Positions 18,079 to 25,543 of a stretch of DNA of 64,000 bases are shown here, piece by piece; the stretch's first letter is position 1; each line of letters opens with the position of its first letter. Source of the stretch: Novosphingobium sp. B 225. GTDB taxonomy: Bacteria; Pseudomonadota; Alphaproteobacteria; Sphingomonadales; Sphingomonadaceae. Position numbers and translations under genes: made by a program. The notes under the pieces were generated by a model that saw nothing but the letters and a program-made list of their open reading frames with translations, did not search any database and had not been told where the DNA came from. The DNA lies in assembly GCF_002198665.1 (NCBI RefSeq), contig NZ_MWLM01000064.1:239832-303831 (forward strand). The letters are read 5' to 3'.

Positions 18079-19200
18079 CTATTGCTCGCCGTGACCGGCG
18101 GCGAGATAGTCTGCGCTCTGCATTTCCATCAGGCGGCTGATCGTGCGGCCAAATTCGAAGCGGCCATCCCCGGCGGCATAGAGGTCTTCCGGTTCGGCAT
18201 CGGCGGCGGCCAGCAGCTTGACCTTGTGTTCGTACAGCGCGTCGATCAGCGTGACAAAGCGCGCGGCCTCGTTGCGGTTTTCAGGCCCCATGCACGGAAT
18301 GCCGACCAGGATCACGGTGTGATAGGTCTGGGCCACAGTCAGGTAATCCGGCGCCCCGCGCGCTTCGCCGCACAGCTTCTTGAAGCTGAACACGGCCACC
18401 CCCTTCAGGCTCTTGGGCACATGCAACAGCCGCCCGCCGCCCACGTCCAGTTCGGCGCTGGGCACGTGGGCGCTGTCCTCGGGCGGATAGTCGGTCAGGC
18501 GAAAGAAGGCTTCGCGCACCTGCGCAGTAGCCATATCGCCCAGCGGAGTGTGCCAGGTATCCATCCCCGCCAGCCGTTCAAGCCGGTAATCGACCGGGCC
18601 GTTCAGCGCCAGCACGTCCAGTTTGCGCTCAATCAGGGCGATGAAGGGCAGGAAGTGTTCGCGGTTGAGCCCGTCCTTGTAGAGCTCTGACGGCGCGCGG
18701 TTGCTGGTGGTTACGATCACCAGGCCGTGGCGTTCGATCAGCGCGGTGAACAACCGGCTCATGATCATCGCATCGGCGCTGTTGTTGACCACCATCTCGT
18801 CGAAGGCCAGAACTCGCAGCCCATCGGCAATCGCGGAGGCGACGGGCGGGATCGGATCGCCGCTCTCGCTCTTGCGGGCTTCACGCAGGCGCGCGTGGAC
18901 TTCCAGCATGAAGGCGTGGAAGTGCGCGCGGCGCTTTTCCGTGATGGCCAGACAGTCATGGAACAAGTCCATCAGCATCGATTTGCCGCGCCCGACCCCG
19001 CCCCACAAGTAGAGGCCGCGACCAGGTGGTGGTGTAGGAGGTGTGCCGATCCAGTATGTGTACCAACGGCGCTTAGGTCTCGGAGTCTCTAGCCACTGCT
19101 GCAACAAATCCAGCTTCGCCGCCGCCGCGCGCTGTTCCGGGTCGGGGCGCAGTTCACCTGCTGCGACCAGTTCGTCGTAGCGGGCAATGATCCGCGTCAT
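18079..19200 (-). CDS. zapE: Cell division ATPase ZapE (AFG1 family)
   Basis: 373 residues. Opens MTRIIARYDELVAAGELRPDPEQ, typical of ZapE. Walker A GGVGRGKSML is near residues 67-76, and Walker B-like RVLAFDEMVV near 130. The conserved FHAFM and TSNRAPSELYKDGLNR segments are present. ZapE is an FtsZ-associated ATPase in E. coli and the AFG1 homologue of mitochondria. Its start overlaps the stop of the thioesterase gene (ATGA on the minus strand), so it is translationally coupled as the last gene of the sdhB-thioesterase-zapE run. Confidence 0.93.
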   Translation of the reverse strand: MTRIIARYDELVAAGELRPDPEQRAAAAKLDLLQQWLETPRPKRRWYTYWIGTPPTPPPGRGLYLWGGVGRGKSMLMDLFHDCLAITEKRRAHFHAFMLEVHARLREARKSESGDPIPPVASAIADGLRVLAFDEMVVNNSADAMIMSRLFTALIERHGLVIVTTSNRAPSELYKDGLNREHFLPFIALIERKLDVLALNGPVDYRLERLAGMDTWHTPLGDMATAQVREAFFRLTDYPPEDSAHVPSAELDVGGGRLLHVPKSLKGVAVFSFKKLCGEARGAPDYLTVAQTYHTVILVGIPCMGPENRNEAARFVTLIDALYEHKVKLLAAADAEPEDLYAAGDGRFEFGRTISRLMEMQSADYLAAGHGEQ

Positions 19201-19661
19201 TTGCGCGACGGCTTGCGCACGATCCCCGAGAACGAGGCGACGAGGTGGCTGTCACCATCGCCCTGAACCACCGTGCCGCGCATGAACACCAGCTTGCCGG
19301 TTTCGCGCATCACTTCAATCACGGCATCAAGTGGTGCGCCCAGCTTGCCTGCGCCGATGAATTGGCTCGACAGTTCTAGGGTGACCGATCCGGCCGCATC
19401 GCCATCCAGCAGGGTGCGCATCGCAGCGAACAGGGAAATGTCCATCAAAGCCAGAGTGACCGCGCCGTGAACCATATCGAGCAGGTTGGAATGCTTGCGT
19501 TCGGGAAACATCCGCAGCCGGCAGCGACCGTCTGCATCGGCGCGGACCAGCATCGAACCCATCGTCTGGGCGTTGAAGCGGGTGGTATCGGCCAGTTCCC
19601 ACTTGAACCAGCCGGGGTTGGCCGGGTCCGGCTCGTAGATAAACCCGCGCGTTTCGCCCAC
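19197..19661 (-). CDS. PaaI-type hotdog thioesterase
   Basis: 154 residues from a GTG start 2 bases after the sdhB stop. The hotdog signature HGAVTLALMDISLFAA near 60-80 and the strand SVTLELSSQFIGAGKLG near 95-112 match PaaI/YiiD-like acyl-CoA thioesterases. The conserved catalytic acid is Asp in ALMD. The physiological substrate is unknown. It is sandwiched between sdhB and zapE with tight junctions on both sides. Confidence 0.82.
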   Translation of the reverse strand: MGETRGFIYEPDPANPGWFKWELADTTRFNAQTMGSMLVRADADGRCRLRMFPERKHSNLLDMVHGAVTLALMDISLFAAMRTLLDGDAAGSVTLELSSQFIGAGKLGAPLDAVIEVMRETGKLVFMRGTVVQGDGDSHLVASFSGIVRKPSRK

Positions 19662-19663
19662 GG

Positions 19664-20446
19664 TCAGATGTGCCGTTCTGCCTGCATCTTCTTGATTTCG
19701 GCAATCGCACGCGCCGGGGACAGACCCTTGGGGCAGACATTGGCGCAGTTCATGATCGTGTGGCAGCGGTACAGGCGGAACGGATCTTCCAGCTCATCCA
19801 GCCGCTCACCAGTCATCTCGTCGCGGCTGTCGGCCAGCCAGCGATAGGCCTGCAGCAGGATCGCCGGGCCCAGGAACTTGTCACTGTTCCACCAGTAGGA
19901 CGGGCAGCTGGTCGAGCAGCAGGCGCACAGGATGCATTCGTACAGGCCGTCCAGCTTTTCGCGCTGCTGTGGGCTTTGCAGCCGTTCCTTGCCCGAAGGG
20001 GTGGTGCTGACCGTTTGCAGCCAAGGCCGGATCGAAGCGTACTGGGCATAGAAATGGGTGAAATCCGGAACCAGGTCCTTGATCACTTCCATGTGCGGCA
20101 GCGGAGTGATCCGCACGTCGCCTGAAAGATCCTCGATCGCCATGGTGCAGGCAAGGCCGTTGCGGCCGTTCATGTTCATTGCGCAAGACCCGCAGATCCC
20201 TTCGCGGCACGAGCGGCGGAAGGTCAGTGTCGGGTCCATTTCCGACTTCATCTTGATCAGCGCATCGAGCACCATCGGCCCGCAATTGTCCAGATCGATC
20301 TCGAACGTGTCATAGCGCGGGTTTTCACCGCTGTCGGGATCATAGCGATAGACGGTGAACTTCTTGACCCGCGTGGCCCCGGCGGCGGCGTGATGGTGCC
20401 CTTTGCCGTTGATCTTGCTGTTCGCGGGGAGAGAGAATGAAGCCAT
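19664..20446 (-). CDS. sdhB: Succinate dehydrogenase iron-sulfur subunit
   Basis: 260 residues. The [2Fe-2S] ligands lie in [15 protein letters not shown]...C (about 76-97). The [4Fe-4S]/[3Fe-4S] ligands lie in [16 protein letters not shown] and [17 protein letters not shown] (about 170-240). It transfers electrons from SdhA to quinone in complex II. The sdhC, sdhD and sdhA genes are not adjacent: the flanking genes are a thioesterase and an HTH regulator. The subunit itself looks complete and normal. Confidence 0.96.
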   Translation of the reverse strand: MASFSLPANSKINGKGHHHAAAGATRVKKFTVYRYDPDSGENPRYDTFEIDLDNCGPMVLDALIKMKSEMDPTLTFRRSCREGICGSCAMNMNGRNGLACTMAIEDLSGDVRITPLPHMEVIKDLVPDFTHFYAQYASIRPWLQTVSTTPSGKERLQSPQQREKLDGLYECILCACCSTSCPSYWWNSDKFLGPAILLQAYRWLADSRDEMTGERLDELEDPFRLYRCHTIMNCANVCPKGLSPARAIAEIKKMQAERHI

Positions 20447-20544
20447 GACCGTCCCTGATACGCTGCCCGGGCGAAGCGCCCTTTGCGGCCCTCCTTACCG
20501 ATTCAGCGCGCGGGGGCAAGCGGGGTTATGCGGGAAAAGCACGC

Positions 20545-21069
20545 TCAACTGATCATGTGGGTAACTTGCGCCGCAATCACCATGCCAGCGATGACGATCA
20601 CCGCAATGGCTGCGGCGCGCAAGAAGCCCATCAATGGATGGTCCCGGGTGAGCCAAACCGGCCCACCCGGGACGTACGAGGGTGAGGAAAGTTGCGACCC
20701 ATCCCCGCCTTGGCTGGTTTCCGTTTGCGACCCGAACACAGCCACTGCGGGGATACTTTCCGCGCTTTCGGTCTGGCCCGTTTCGGCGTTTTCGGGAACC
20801 TGAATTTTCTGCCAGTTCGGAGGAAAAGTGCCGGAAATCTGGCGGTTACGGGCAAATTCCTGCCGGTAAAGGCGGGCCAGTTCACCACGCGGAATACCGC
20901 CCAAGCGCGTCCGGATCATTTCGATCCGCTGGTTCACGGCAGATTCGGAAATGCCCAGCAGCCCGGCAATTTCCTTGCTGGTGCGATTGTCCGCGACAAG
21001 CGCCATCACCTCACGCTGCTTGGTGGTGAGCTGGGGTAATGGCTCGTGGTCGCTCAATCGGGTTGCCAT
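20545..21069 (-). CDS. HTH (LuxR-type) regulator with C-terminal membrane anchor
   Basis: 174 residues. A GerE/LuxR-type helix-turn-helix lies at the N-terminus (about 12-70: LTTKQREVMALVADNRTSKE then IAGLLGISESAVNQRIEMIR). A Pro/Ser/Gly-rich linker of about 60 residues follows, then one hydrophobic helix at the very C-terminus (FLRAAAIAVIVIAGMVIAAQ). This reverses the usual LuxR order and predicts a membrane-tethered DNA-binding protein with almost no periplasmic part. Targets are unknown. A 10-bp inverted repeat lies just upstream of its start. Confidence 0.75.
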   Translation of the reverse strand: MATRLSDHEPLPQLTTKQREVMALVADNRTSKEIAGLLGISESAVNQRIEMIRTRLGGIPRGELARLYRQEFARNRQISGTFPPNWQKIQVPENAETGQTESAESIPAVAVFGSQTETSQGGDGSQLSSPSYVPGGPVWLTRDHPLMGFLRAAAIAVIVIAGMVIAAQVTHMIS

Positions 21070-21082
21070 GGGAATCAGGCCT

Positions 21083-21108
21083 CGGTTTCAGGACTAGCCC
21101 TGAAACCG
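21083..21108. promoter_or_regulatory. 10-bp inverted repeat upstream of the HTH regulator
   Basis: CGGTTTCAGG (21083-21092) and CCTGAAACCG (21099-21108) form a perfect dyad with a 6-base centre, 14 bases before the regulator start at 21069. It may be an autoregulatory operator, or a hairpin ending the carotenoid oxygenase transcript that stops at 21157. No T run follows the dyad on the minus strand. Confidence 0.4.
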
Positions 21109-21156
21109 TGGCCCGACAATCACTTGATCCGTATGTTCCACTATCATGCGCCGGGT

Positions 21157-22611
21157 TCAGGCCGCCAGCCGTGCGCCATCAACCCAGTTGCCATGCAGCC
21201 CCTGGCGCAAGCGCAGCGGCAGTTTGATCCTGGCAACCGGTCCTTTGGCAAGATTGAGGGCTTCAAACAGGCATAGGTCGGAATAGTTGGTGATGTGATT
21301 GTCAATCAGCGCCACCAGCCAGCCATCGCCTTCGGCCGCATCCGGTGCGCGCGGGATAAAGCAGGGCTCTTGAAAGGCGCTGTCGGGGCCGGCCCACCAG
21401 CTGGTCTCCTTGCCTGTGGCCAGATCGTAATGGGTGATCGTGCTGAGCACTCCTGCAAACGGACCCGGCGGGCCATTGTAGGTTTTGGCGAAATCATAGG
21501 TAATCTGCCAGCCGTGGCGATAGGGTTTGCCCGCCATCCGGTCATCAATCCGGGGGAATTCGCCGGGTGCATCGCCGATCTGCGCGATGCTGGTAATCTC
21601 GTCCGAATTGGATGCCATATCGACTGTGACGCGGCTGAGCCAGGTGGTCGAATCCTCGGGATTCCAGGGGTGATCGAGCTCGGGAAAGAATGGCAGTGAG
21701 GTGACCTTGCTGACTGGCAGGTCGAGATGGATACTGGTTCCGTCCTGAAACGCGTTCATAACGTGGCACCCGCAAACACTGGGTTCCTGCTTGAACCAGC
21801 GCATGTCGCTGCCATCACCATCGCGGCGCATCACGCCCAGATAGAACGGCAGCTCTCGCTGGTAGACAAAATGGGGCATGTTGCGTTCCAGCACGGACCA
21901 GTCGGACGTGTAGGGGCTGACATTGAAAACGGCATAGTCCGCCGTGATCGCGAAATCGTGCAGCATCGTGTAATAGGGCACCTGGAAATCGGCCTGACGC
22001 ACCACTTTCCCTTGCGGATCGATCTCGAAATAGCGTGCCTCGCGTGTCAGCGGTCCGGCGATCGAATAGCCAAAGCCGCAGAAATTGCCGGAATCTGGAT
22101 CAAGCTTGGGGTGGGCGGTGAAAGTGGGGATGTCCAGATCTCCGCCGAAATCGGTATAGCCCTCGGTTTCCAGCGAGTTGGGATCCAGCAGCAGGCAGGG
22201 GCTGTCTTCCTTCATCGCGAACAGCTTGCCGGCGTGAACCAGTACATTGGTATTGGCGGTGCCTCGGATCTGGCCTTTGACTGTTTCGTCATCGGTCAAA
22301 GGGTTGCGATAGGCCCCGAACAGCGCCTTGCCCGCGTTGCGTTCCAGTTTCCATTTGTCGGTCTGGGCATAGCGCTGCTTGAAATCGACGCGGCCATTAT
22401 GAAACCGGAACATCGAGATCATGCCATCACCGTTGAAGAACTGGTCATCGGCAAATTTCGGTGCGAACTGCGGATCGGGGTGGACGCGATAGAACGCGCC
22501 GTTGAGCTGGGCAGGCACTTCGCCTTCTACTTCCAGATCGGTGATATCACCTTCCATCCGGATCAGGCGCAGAACGCTGGAAAACAGCGGGGAGTCGGGG
22601 AAATGGGCCAT
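21157..22611 (-). CDS. Carotenoid oxygenase family protein (lignostilbene dioxygenase-like)
   Basis: 484 residues, normal for the family. The four iron-ligating His positions are recognisable in TAHPKLD (near 166), MLHDFAIT (near 215), CGCHVMNAF (near 282) and GLHGNWVDG (near 473). The N-terminal GAFYRVHPDPQFAP and FNGDGMISMFRF are typical. Family members cleave carotenoids or the central double bond of lignin-derived stilbenes; sphingomonads carry several of the latter. The substrate cannot be assigned from sequence. Two palindromic sites precede the gene, suggesting tight control. Confidence 0.88.
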   Translation of the reverse strand: MAHFPDSPLFSSVLRLIRMEGDITDLEVEGEVPAQLNGAFYRVHPDPQFAPKFADDQFFNGDGMISMFRFHNGRVDFKQRYAQTDKWKLERNAGKALFGAYRNPLTDDETVKGQIRGTANTNVLVHAGKLFAMKEDSPCLLLDPNSLETEGYTDFGGDLDIPTFTAHPKLDPDSGNFCGFGYSIAGPLTREARYFEIDPQGKVVRQADFQVPYYTMLHDFAITADYAVFNVSPYTSDWSVLERNMPHFVYQRELPFYLGVMRRDGDGSDMRWFKQEPSVCGCHVMNAFQDGTSIHLDLPVSKVTSLPFFPELDHPWNPEDSTTWLSRVTVDMASNSDEITSIAQIGDAPGEFPRIDDRMAGKPYRHGWQITYDFAKTYNGPPGPFAGVLSTITHYDLATGKETSWWAGPDSAFQEPCFIPRAPDAAEGDGWLVALIDNHITNYSDLCLFEALNLAKGPVARIKLPLRLRQGLHGNWVDGARLAA

Positions 22612-22631
22612 ACAATCCTCTCAGCACGTTC

Positions 22632-22645
22632 ATAACAATTGTTAT
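22632..22645. promoter_or_regulatory. Perfect 14-bp palindrome near the carotenoid oxygenase start
   Basis: ATAACAATTGTTAT is a perfect palindrome whose near edge is 21 bases from the start codon at 22611. Its position at the presumed transcription start, and its AT-rich AACAATTGTT core, fit a repressor operator of the MarR or TetR kind. No regulator gene is adjacent, so the cognate protein is unknown. Confidence 0.6.
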
Positions 22646-22673
22646 CATTGTGCATGGCTCGCAGGTCCGCTCC

Positions 22674-22687
22674 TTGATCGCGATCAA
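22674..22687. promoter_or_regulatory. FNR/FixK-type box
   Basis: TTGATCGCGATCAA is a perfect match to the FNR/FixK/Anr consensus TTGAT-N4-ATCAA and a perfect palindrome. Its centre is 42 bases from the centre of the neighbouring palindrome. For the minus-strand gene this places a class II activated start near 22639, giving a leader of about 28 bases. Regulation by an oxygen- or redox-responsive Crp/FNR protein is inferred. Confidence 0.6.
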
Positions 22688-22932
22688 CCTTGCATCCGAT
22701 CGCGGTGAACGCAGCGATGCCGATGGCGGGGACATGACAGAGGCCATCTGCTGAAAGGCGGTGGCAGGAGTGGGCCGGCCGGCGGCGGCGCTGGCAAGCA
22801 GACTGACAGGACAATCGGCCTGCCATCTGCCATCTGTCATGCCTGGTTTGGGCGATCCGCGATGCGTGCTTCCCTCAGGCCATTTTTGTGGCAACATGGG
22901 CGCGAAAATCGGGGGCAGGGAAGGGGACGAGC

Positions 22933-23565
22933 ATGGGTTTTGCGCAATGGTACGATGAAAAATTGGCGCCCCGCTTTATCCAGTGCGCCTGTTCCAGCCC
23001 GGCGATCATGAAGATGCGGGAAAAGGTGGTTCCGCTGGCGAGTGGTAAAGTGTTTGAGATTGGCTGCGGCGGCGGGATCAATCAGCAACTCTATGATCCT
23101 GCAAAAGTAACGTCATTCGCGGGCATGGATCCGTCAGCCAAGGGCCTCGACTACACCCGTGAAGCCGTGGCCAGGAAGGGTTGGGTGGCAGACGTGCGTC
23201 AGGGATTTGGCGAGGCTATTCCGTTTGAGGATGAAAGCTTTGACACAGTGGTCTGTACTTTCACGCTGTGCTCGGTCTGTGACACGGCGCAAACCCTGCG
23301 TGAGCTGCGGCGGATCCTGAAGCCCGGCGGACGATTGCTTTATGCAGAGCACGGACAGGCACCAGATCCCGGGGTCCAGAAATGGCAGGCCCGGATCGAG
23401 CCTTATTGGAAGAAGGTGCTGGGTGGATGCCACCTCACCCGTCCAGTCAGCAGTGCGGTCGCGCAACAGGGTTTTGCCGTGAACGTGCTGGGCCAGCGCT
23501 ATGCCCCGAAAATGCCGCGCTTTGCCGGGTGGATGGAATGGGGTGAAGCGGTGAAGACCGGCTAG
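22933..23565 (+). CDS. Class I SAM-dependent methyltransferase
   Basis: 210 residues from ATG 22933, preceded by AAGGGGACGAGC; a 15-codon longer frame has no ribosome site. SAM motif I is VFEIGCGGGINQQLY near 43-57, with the acidic motif near GMDPSAKG and motif III around LKPGGRLLYAEHG. It belongs to the UbiE/Methyltransf_11 group and resembles membrane-lipid or small-molecule methyltransferases. The substrate is unknown. A Cys pair (CACSS) occurs near 20. It is divergent from the carotenoid oxygenase and may share its control region. Confidence 0.85.
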   Translation: MGFAQWYDEKLAPRFIQCACSSPAIMKMREKVVPLASGKVFEIGCGGGINQQLYDPAKVTSFAGMDPSAKGLDYTREAVARKGWVADVRQGFGEAIPFEDESFDTVVCTFTLCSVCDTAQTLRELRRILKPGGRLLYAEHGQAPDPGVQKWQARIEPYWKKVLGGCHLTRPVSSAVAQQGFAVNVLGQRYAPKMPRFAGWMEWGEAVKTG

Positions 23566-23571
23566 ACCGGT

Positions 23572-24477
23572 TCAGGCCCCCGGCGTGAACACCTTTGCGC
23601 CGCCCCGGGCCCATTCCATCAGCGCTTCGGTGCGCTTCTGCGCGCCTTCTGGATCGGTATCGAGCGGCGGGATCGCATCGACGATCTGCGCGAAGTGACC
23701 GGCCAGCATGTCTTTCACTTCGGGGTAGGGGATGATGTAGAGCGCATTGTCCCTGATCCCCTGCATGACATGCGCGGCCAGCACTTCGGGTTCCATCCCG
23801 TGCTGGTAGATCGAATTGAGCGAGGCAATCGCCTCGGGCCCCTCGACATAGCCGGTCTCGCCATATTGGGCGCTGCGGGTCAGGGTGGCTTCGGCGATGT
23901 TCGACTTGATGTTGGCCGGGCAGACCACCGACACGCCGATGCCGTATTTCTCCAGTCCCTGCCGGTACCCTTCCATCAGGTTGACCACTGCTGCCTTGGC
24001 CGCGGAATAGGGGCCCGCCAACGCCGATCCGGTGAACCCGCCAAGCGAAGCGACCGTGACCACGTGGCACGGCTTGCCGCTGTCGATCATGCGCGGCACG
24101 AAGGTCATCATGCCGTTGACCACCCCGCCCAGATTGACCCCGATCAACCAGTCGAAATCGCCGTAGGTGGTGTTCTCGATCGGCCCGAAATTGTTCACGC
24201 CGGCAGTGTTGAACAGTAGGGTGGGGGCCTGGCCGTGGATTCGCTCTACCTCGTCGGCTGCTGCTGCGTAGGCGGCGCGATCGGTTATATCGAGCTCGAT
24301 GCCGTGGACCTCGATCGCTTCGGCCCGCAGTTCGGTCAGTGCCTTGTCGATCGCGGCCTGGCGGATATCGGCGATCACCACCTTGCACCCGGCGCGGCCA
24401 AACACCTTGGCCTGACCCAGTCCCGCGCCTGATGCGCCGCCGGTGATGAAGGCCACCTGGCCCGCGAAATCCTGCAT
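23572..24477 (-). CDS. Short-chain dehydrogenase/reductase
   Basis: 301 residues from ATG 24477 (MQDFAGQVAFITGG); an upstream start would add 21 proline-rich residues with no support. The NAD(P) motif TGGASGAGLG is near 13-22, the active site includes YSAAKA near 160 and the structural NTAGVNN near 90. The C-terminal part is longer than in minimal SDRs. The substrate is unknown; an alcohol or hydroxy-acyl substrate is likely. It is convergent with the methyltransferase, 6 bases apart. Confidence 0.87.
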   Translation of the reverse strand: MQDFAGQVAFITGGASGAGLGQAKVFGRAGCKVVIADIRQAAIDKALTELRAEAIEVHGIELDITDRAAYAAAADEVERIHGQAPTLLFNTAGVNNFGPIENTTYGDFDWLIGVNLGGVVNGMMTFVPRMIDSGKPCHVVTVASLGGFTGSALAGPYSAAKAAVVNLMEGYRQGLEKYGIGVSVVCPANIKSNIAEATLTRSAQYGETGYVEGPEAIASLNSIYQHGMEPEVLAAHVMQGIRDNALYIIPYPEVKDMLAGHFAQIVDAIPPLDTDPEGAQKRTEALMEWARGGAKVFTPGA

Positions 24478-24552
24478 GGTGCTCTCCCAAAGATTGACCG
24501 GCGGCAATTTGGCGGGAGGGGGCCGATTGCGCAAGGACATTGTTACCGATTG

Positions 24553-25533
24553 TTAGAAAGAACGCACTTCGCCCACTTTCAGGATCCAGGCATTCTGTTC
24601 GCCATATTGCTGTTCCAGCGCGGCGTGGCGAAAGCGGATTGGGGCCTCGAACGGGTCTTCCGGGGTGAGCATGATGCTGCCCCAATGCATCCCCAGCGCC
24701 CTGGCCGCGCCGATGTCTCGCGCGATCATGACCGCCTCCTCCGGGGTGGTGTGGCTGGCTTCCATGATGATGCGGGGTTCGTAGGCGCCGATGCCGACCA
24801 GCGCGAGATCGAACGGGCCAGCGCGGCGCCCTATTTCGCGGAACACCGCGCCATAGCCGGTATCACCCCCGAACCAGACCTTCCGCCCGCCGCCCGTCAG
24901 TGCCATGCTGGCCCACAAGGTCTTGTCCCGATCAAACGGCCCGCGCCCGGAAAAGTGCACGGCGGGCAGCGCGGTGACGGTGAGAGCGTCCAGCGACCAA
25001 TCCTGCCACCAGTCAAGCTCGGTGATCTGGGTGTAACCCTGCCGGCGCAGCAAGGCCCCGACACCCAGCGGGCAGACGACGGGTGTTTCCGTACGCCAGC
25101 GGTAGGCCTGTAGCGCTTTGGTATCGATGTGATCGTAATGGTTGTGGCTGATCACGATCGCGTCGAACCGGGGCAATTCGGCGGCACCAAGCGCGGCGGG
25201 CAAGAAGCGTTTGGGGCCCAGTCCGAACGGACCGGCGACCGGGCTGAGATAGGGATCTGTCAGCACCAACTTGCCCCCGATCCGCAGCGCGAAACAGGCA
25301 TGGCCCAGCCAGCACAATTCGCCTTCGACCAATGCGGCAAGATCAGGTTTGCCGGGCAGGGCCAGATCAGCGGGAACCGGCGGCAGCTTGGCCACCCGCA
25401 TGTCCCACAGCAGGAATTTCAGGAAGTGGCGCAGCCGTGCCCGGCGCGGAGGGCTGCCGGGCGGATTGCGAAACCCGCCGCCGCTCCGGTGATGCGCAGG
25501 GCGCAGGTCCGGAGCAGCGACGGGTTCAGGCAT
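24553..25533 (-). CDS. MBL-fold metallo-hydrolase (NAPE-PLD/RomA-like)
   Basis: 326 residues. The zinc motif ISHNHYDHID lies near 127-136 (HxHxDH). The preceding LCWLGHACFALRIGGK and TDPYLSP segments and the later GGDTGYG and MHWGSI are characteristic of the NAPE-PLD-like/RomA branch of metallo-beta-lactamase-fold proteins. It is probably a membrane-lipid or phosphoester hydrolase; the exact substrate is not known. It starts 11 bases after the rne stop and may be co-transcribed with rne. Confidence 0.85.
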   Translation of the reverse strand: MPEPVAAPDLRPAHHRSGGGFRNPPGSPPRRARLRHFLKFLLWDMRVAKLPPVPADLALPGKPDLAALVEGELCWLGHACFALRIGGKLVLTDPYLSPVAGPFGLGPKRFLPAALGAAELPRFDAIVISHNHYDHIDTKALQAYRWRTETPVVCPLGVGALLRRQGYTQITELDWWQDWSLDALTVTALPAVHFSGRGPFDRDKTLWASMALTGGGRKVWFGGDTGYGAVFREIGRRAGPFDLALVGIGAYEPRIIMEASHTTPEEAVMIARDIGAARALGMHWGSIMLTPEDPFEAPIRFRHAALEQQYGEQNAWILKVGEVRSF

Positions 25534-25543
25534 TCAGCAGGTC

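Larger units (their letters stand above)
22612..22932. other. Divergent intergenic region with two operators
   Basis: This 321-base gap separates the minus-strand carotenoid oxygenase from the plus-strand methyltransferase. It contains the palindromes at 22632-22645 and 22674-22687. I see no gene in the remainder (22688-22932). Confidence 0.6.
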
